Source: Humidesulfovibrio mexicanus (GTDB lineage Bacteria; Desulfobacterota; Desulfovibrionia; Desulfovibrionales; Desulfovibrionaceae). From it: DNA of 64,000 nucleotides. Within the stretch, counting starts at the first letter, position 1. Each line of letters begins with the position of its first letter. This document shows, in pieces, positions 61,264-64,000 of the stretch. The stretch is from positions 62,001 to 126,000 of the forward strand of contig NZ_FZOC01000007.1 of NCBI RefSeq assembly GCF_900188225.1, given 5' to 3'. The notes beneath the pieces were generated by a model, which did not search any database, was not told where the DNA came from, and saw only the letters and a program-made list of their open reading frames with translations. Position numbers and translations under genes: made by a program.

Positions 61264-61914
61264 CTAGTGGCTGTGGTGATTGGAGTTGCCGCCGCCATCC
61301 ATGATGGTTCCGCCAGCGGTGATATTGCCGGACACGTTCATGCCCCCCTCCTGTGTCAGGTCGCCGCGCAGGCTGAGGTTGGCCTCGAGCACGGCGGAGC
61401 ATCCCCCGCCGAGGCCTTGCATGGTCAGGGCCGGTGTGCGCATGACGATGCCCTGCCCGCCCTCCAGGGTGAGCAACTGCGGGGTGCTGGCCGTGATGTT
61501 CCCTTGGGCCTTGGCCTCGATCTCGCCTTTCACGTCGGCCCGCAGCTTGTGCGCCTGGCGGTCGTACTCAAGTTCGGTGCCGTCCTCGAAACGCACAAAA
61601 CGGATGTGGCCGGGCTTGCCCGGGGCGGGGTCGGCGGAAGAATAAAGCGCCCGGACCACGAAGCCCTGCTCAAGTCCGCCGGCCAGAAACAGGCACAGCA
61701 CCTGCTCGCCCAGGTCCGGCATCCACTGGCTTTTGTCGCGCAGGCTCTTGTCCGTCAGCACCCGGCACGGGTGGCTCACCAGGTTCTGCGCATCGGCAAA
61801 GCGCACGCGCGCGGTGCCCGCGGCTTCATCAACGCCCACCACCTCGCCCACGCGGATGAGGTTGCGCAGCACGGCCTCCAACGCCCGGACCCGGCCTTCC
61901 AACTCGACGCTCAT
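61264..61914 (-). CDS. V: Baseplate assembly protein V (tail spike)
   Basis: 216 aa. An OB-fold part (RVGEVVGVDEAAGTARVRF) and a repetitive beta-helix tail end with the histidine-rich tip GNSNHHSH. In P2 gpV such histidines bind iron at the membrane-piercing apex, so the tip is probably metal-capped. Confidence 0.9.
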   Translation of the reverse strand: MSVELEGRVRALEAVLRNLIRVGEVVGVDEAAGTARVRFADAQNLVSHPCRVLTDKSLRDKSQWMPDLGEQVLCLFLAGGLEQGFVVRALYSSADPAPGKPGHIRFVRFEDGTELEYDRQAHKLRADVKGEIEAKAQGNITASTPQLLTLEGGQGIVMRTPALTMQGLGGGCSAVLEANLSLRGDLTQEGGMNVSGNITAGGTIMDGGGNSNHHSH

Positions 61915-61923
61915 TGCATGCTC

Positions 61924-62967
61924 CTAATAGGACAGGGCCGCGCGGCCCTTGATTGATGTGACGTAGCCGCCCGAGCCGTCCACCCGGTGCACGGCCTCCT
62001 CGACGAAATAGCGTCCGTCGAACCGGCCGAAGCCTGAGGCGGCGACCACGATGCCCGCCACCAGGCCAGGGTGCCCGATGCAGTCAAGCTTGGCCTCGTA
62101 CTCGCCCTTGTTACATTTGCGCAGCTCGGCCTGGGCCAGACGCTCGGCCTCGGCCATGCTCTCCACCCGGCGGTTGATGCGCAGGAGCTGTTCCGAGGGG
62201 GCCTGCCCCTGCGGGGCGTACGTATGGGTGCGCAACTCGCGCGTCTCCGGGTCCAGCCAGGACACCTCGCAGGCCTTGTACATCACGCCGCTCTTGCTTT
62301 TGAAATTCCACTTGAGCGCGGGCAGGCCGCCGCCGCGTTTGGTCACGGTGAGGGCGGCGGCCTTGGCGTCGTGGGACTGCGCGCCGAAGAGCGCAAGGCG
62401 GCCGTCGTGGGCCTTGAGGTTGACCCCACGCTCCTCGCACAGCCGCTTGAGGAAGCCCAGATCGGATTCCTCGCGCTGGTCCACGCGGGCAAAGGGCACA
62501 TCCGCGCCGTCGTAGTAGAGCTTGAGACCGTGGCGTTTGGCGATCTCGCCCGCCACCACGCGCAGGCTGGCGGACTCCCAGGCCTGGGTGCGCGATTCCT
62601 GGCGCAGGGCCGTGGCCGTGCTGGCCGACACGGCCTTGATCTGCACCAGGTCGGGCGGGCCCTCGAATTCCACTTCGTCGATGGCGAAGGCGCCGAAATT
62701 CAAGCCCAGGCGCTGCCCCGGCCCGGTCCAGTCAAGGCAGAGGATGGACGCGGAAATGCGCAGGCCCTTGGCCGGCCGCCAGGGGCCGCTCCACTTGCCG
62801 TCCGTGTCGCGCAGGGTCAGCCGCAGATCATCGGCCTTGCCGTGGGCATGGTCCGTCAGCTCAAAGGCCAAAAGGTCCGGGGACACGGAGCCTGTCACGT
62901 CCTTGCCGCCGATGACGACGGAAAGTCGTACCCTGCGGGCGTTGCTGCCCGAAATCAGATCGCTCAT
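61924..62967 (-). CDS. D: Tail protein D (late-control type)
   Basis: 347 aa. The gpD form with DHAHGKADDLRLTLRD, ISASI, EFEGPPDLVQIKAVSAS and FDGRYFVEEAVHRVDGSGGYVTSI. It forms the hub below the spike. ATGA overlap with tail X fixes the start (62967). Confidence 0.9.
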   Translation of the reverse strand: MSDLISGSNARRVRLSVVIGGKDVTGSVSPDLLAFELTDHAHGKADDLRLTLRDTDGKWSGPWRPAKGLRISASILCLDWTGPGQRLGLNFGAFAIDEVEFEGPPDLVQIKAVSASTATALRQESRTQAWESASLRVVAGEIAKRHGLKLYYDGADVPFARVDQREESDLGFLKRLCEERGVNLKAHDGRLALFGAQSHDAKAAALTVTKRGGGLPALKWNFKSKSGVMYKACEVSWLDPETRELRTHTYAPQGQAPSEQLLRINRRVESMAEAERLAQAELRKCNKGEYEAKLDCIGHPGLVAGIVVAASGFGRFDGRYFVEEAVHRVDGSGGYVTSIKGRAALSY

Positions 62968-63173
62968 GCGGTCATCCACGGCGGCAGCTCCAGGGTTTGG
63001 GTGGGGGTCTCCACATCGGGCACCACAAGCACGACGCCCGCCGGGAACACCACCACGTCAAGGTGCGCGGGGTTGGCGCGCATGAGCTGGTCGAACAACC
63101 GCTCCTCGCCCCACAGCCGGTAGGCCAGGCCGTCCCAGCTATCCCCCTGGGAGGTGGTGATGGTGCTAGGCAT
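62964..63173 (-). CDS. X: Tail protein X (LysM-like)
   Basis: 69 aa. SWDGLAYRLWGEERLFDQLMRANP is the LysM-like fold of P2 tail X proteins. It overlaps the tape-measure stop by 8 bp and tail D by 4 bp. Confidence 0.9.
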   Translation of the reverse strand: MPSTITTSQGDSWDGLAYRLWGEERLFDQLMRANPAHLDVVVFPAGVVLVVPDVETPTQTLELPPWMTA

Positions 63174-64000
63174 AGGCGAGCCTCCGTCCATTGCTCTGGA
63201 GGTTCTCAAGCATCTCGCGCAGGCGCGCCTCGGAAAGTTGCAGCTGCGCCCCGATCACGGCGGGGAGCTCCGGGCCGCCGCCCTGCACGTTGATGGTGGG
63301 CGCGAAGTGGATCACCAGCCCAGCCCCGCCGGGAGCGCCGCCGCCTTGTCCGCGCGGGCGAAGGCCCAGGCTGTTGTCCAGGGCCTGGCCGAGGCCGCCG
63401 TCGCCGCTCGCGTTCATGCCCTGGGCCATGGTGGCCGGGATGGCCGCGCCCGAGGCCGTCAGAGTGGACAGCGGCCCGCGCTCGGCGTCGGAGCCGGGCA
63501 GGTACTCGCGCACCTTGGTGACCACGGCCGCCACGGCCTCGACCGGAGCCATGGCCACGGCCTTGATGCCCTCGGTAAAGGTGGTGAGCAGCTTCACGCC
63601 CACATCGTAGAGCGAGAGGGAACCCAGCCAGTCCACAACCGCCCGGGCGCCGCCTGTCACCGCGCCCCAGGCCGCCGTGGCCTTGGCGGACACGCCGTCC
63701 CAAAGCCCGTCCAGCACGCGGCGTACGGGCTCGCAATAGGTGTAGAGCGCCCAGACGGCCGCACCCAGGGCGACCACGCCCGCAATCACCAGGCCGATGG
63801 GATTGGCCGTCATGGCCGCATTGAGCGCCCACTGGGCCACAGTCATGGTCTTGGTGGCCACGGCCGAGGCAATGGCCACGCCGCGATTCCAAACCAGGGC
63901 TGCATTGGTGGCGATGACCGTGGGCCGCAGGGCGGCGATGACGCCCTTTGCGATGAGCCAGCCATCGGACAGGATGGTGGCCGCATACCCGCAGGCGATG
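63166..64000 (-). CDS. Phage tape-measure protein, C-terminal part (partial)
   Basis: The frame is open from the stop at 63166 to the right edge, so the gene starts beyond the window. The visible ~277 residues have hydrophobic spans (NPIGLVIAGVVALGAAVWALY), a Gly/Ala-rich stretch and FAPTINVQGG, as in tape-measure C-termini. The GTG at 63879 is an internal codon. Confidence 0.85.
   Translation of the reverse strand, partial: IACGYAATILSDGWLIAKGVIAALRPTVIATNAALVWNRGVAIASAVATKTMTVAQWALNAAMTANPIGLVIAGVVALGAAVWALYTYCEPVRRVLDGLWDGVSAKATAAWGAVTGGARAVVDWLGSLSLYDVGVKLLTTFTEGIKAVAMAPVEAVAAVVTKVREYLPGSDAERGPLSTLTASGAAIPATMAQGMNASGDGGLGQALDNSLGLRPRGQGGGAPGGAGLVIHFAPTINVQGGGPELPAVIGAQLQLSEARLREMLENLQSNGRRLAYA

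Larger units (their letters stand above)
45319..64000. mobile_element. Prophage, P2-like contractile tail with PRTRC early operon (left part)
   Basis: Integrase beside tRNA-Glu; a repressor with operator repeats; a leftward early operon of about 16 genes (54293-45333) and a leftward tail operon (64000-55973). The capsid, terminase, lysis genes and right end are not in the window. All early and tail genes have intact frames with tight overlaps, so the element looks functional, not decayed. Structural genes follow the P2 tail plan; the early operon does not resemble P2. Confidence 0.92.

Noticed and set aside
1-64000. CRISPR array or rRNA operon
   Set aside because: No regularly spaced direct repeats and no rRNA-like sequence were seen.

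Overview
The window reads as the chromosome of a high-GC sulfate-reducing bacterium of the Desulfovibrionaceae type. The evidence is the end of an hmc-like redox complex operon (HmcE end, HmcF, Rrf2-type regulator), a complete dsrMKJOP operon for the sulfite-reduction membrane complex, a ferredoxin of the Desulfovibrio kind, and dense c-type haem, Fe-S and two-component genes. About the first 45.3 kb is host chromosome. From 45.3 kb to the right edge is a prophage that continues beyond the window.

Host layout. 1-2126: end of an hmc-like operon. 2180-4928: a sigma-28-type promoter, a CZB-domain chemoreceptor and CheW. 5125-6820: a Fsr-like MFS exporter and a MarR regulator with two near-identical 20-bp operator palindromes in front of it. 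7343-13158: a terminator, dsrP-O-J-K-M read leftwards, an RsbRD-N protein at the head of the operon and a candidate Rex site. 13378-13739: a well-matched sigma-54 promoter, a 12-bp-stem leader hairpin and a small exported protein. 13750-23333: amidase, U32 protein, ferredoxin, Crp/Fnr regulator, DUF2975/HTH pair, NapH-like Fe-S membrane protein, ChaN-PDZ lipoprotein, MutM and Tpx. 23399-26191: a three-gene sensory unit. 26273-29555: a GH5 hydrolase and GDP-fucose synthesis genes (gmd-fcl). 29738-31522: an ABCD/SbmA-like ABC protein whose ATPase motifs are destroyed. 31675-39823: a sigma-54 activator divergent from a transport operon that also carries a haem-c-type sensor kinase. 39903-45037: serB, a small Cys-rich protein and a large multi-PAS kinase. 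45152-45318: tRNA-Lys and tRNA-Glu.

Prophage layout. The integrase lies 14 bp from the 3' end of tRNA-Glu. A CI-like repressor (54392) faces a long leftward early operon of about 16 overlapping genes (54293 to 45333). This operon holds small phage regulators, a DNA polymerase III beta-clamp homologue, and PRTRC-system proteins E, C, F, B and ThiF, then an HTH protein and the integrase. On the far side, a leftward late operon encodes a contractile P2-like tail (tape measure, X, D, V, U-like, W/gp25, J, I, H fibre, fibre chaperone) and ends with a TraR-like zinc finger.

The most striking content is the early operon. PRTRC ThiF, B and C are respectively E1-like, E2-like and ubiquitin-like proteins, and here they are co-transcribed with a sliding clamp in a phage. 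No deconjugating JAB protein (PRTRC A) and no ParB is present in the window. Other notable points are the sigma-54-driven small gene beside dsr, the ATPase-dead ABC protein, and the sigma-54 / haem-kinase / YeiH-like transporter locus.
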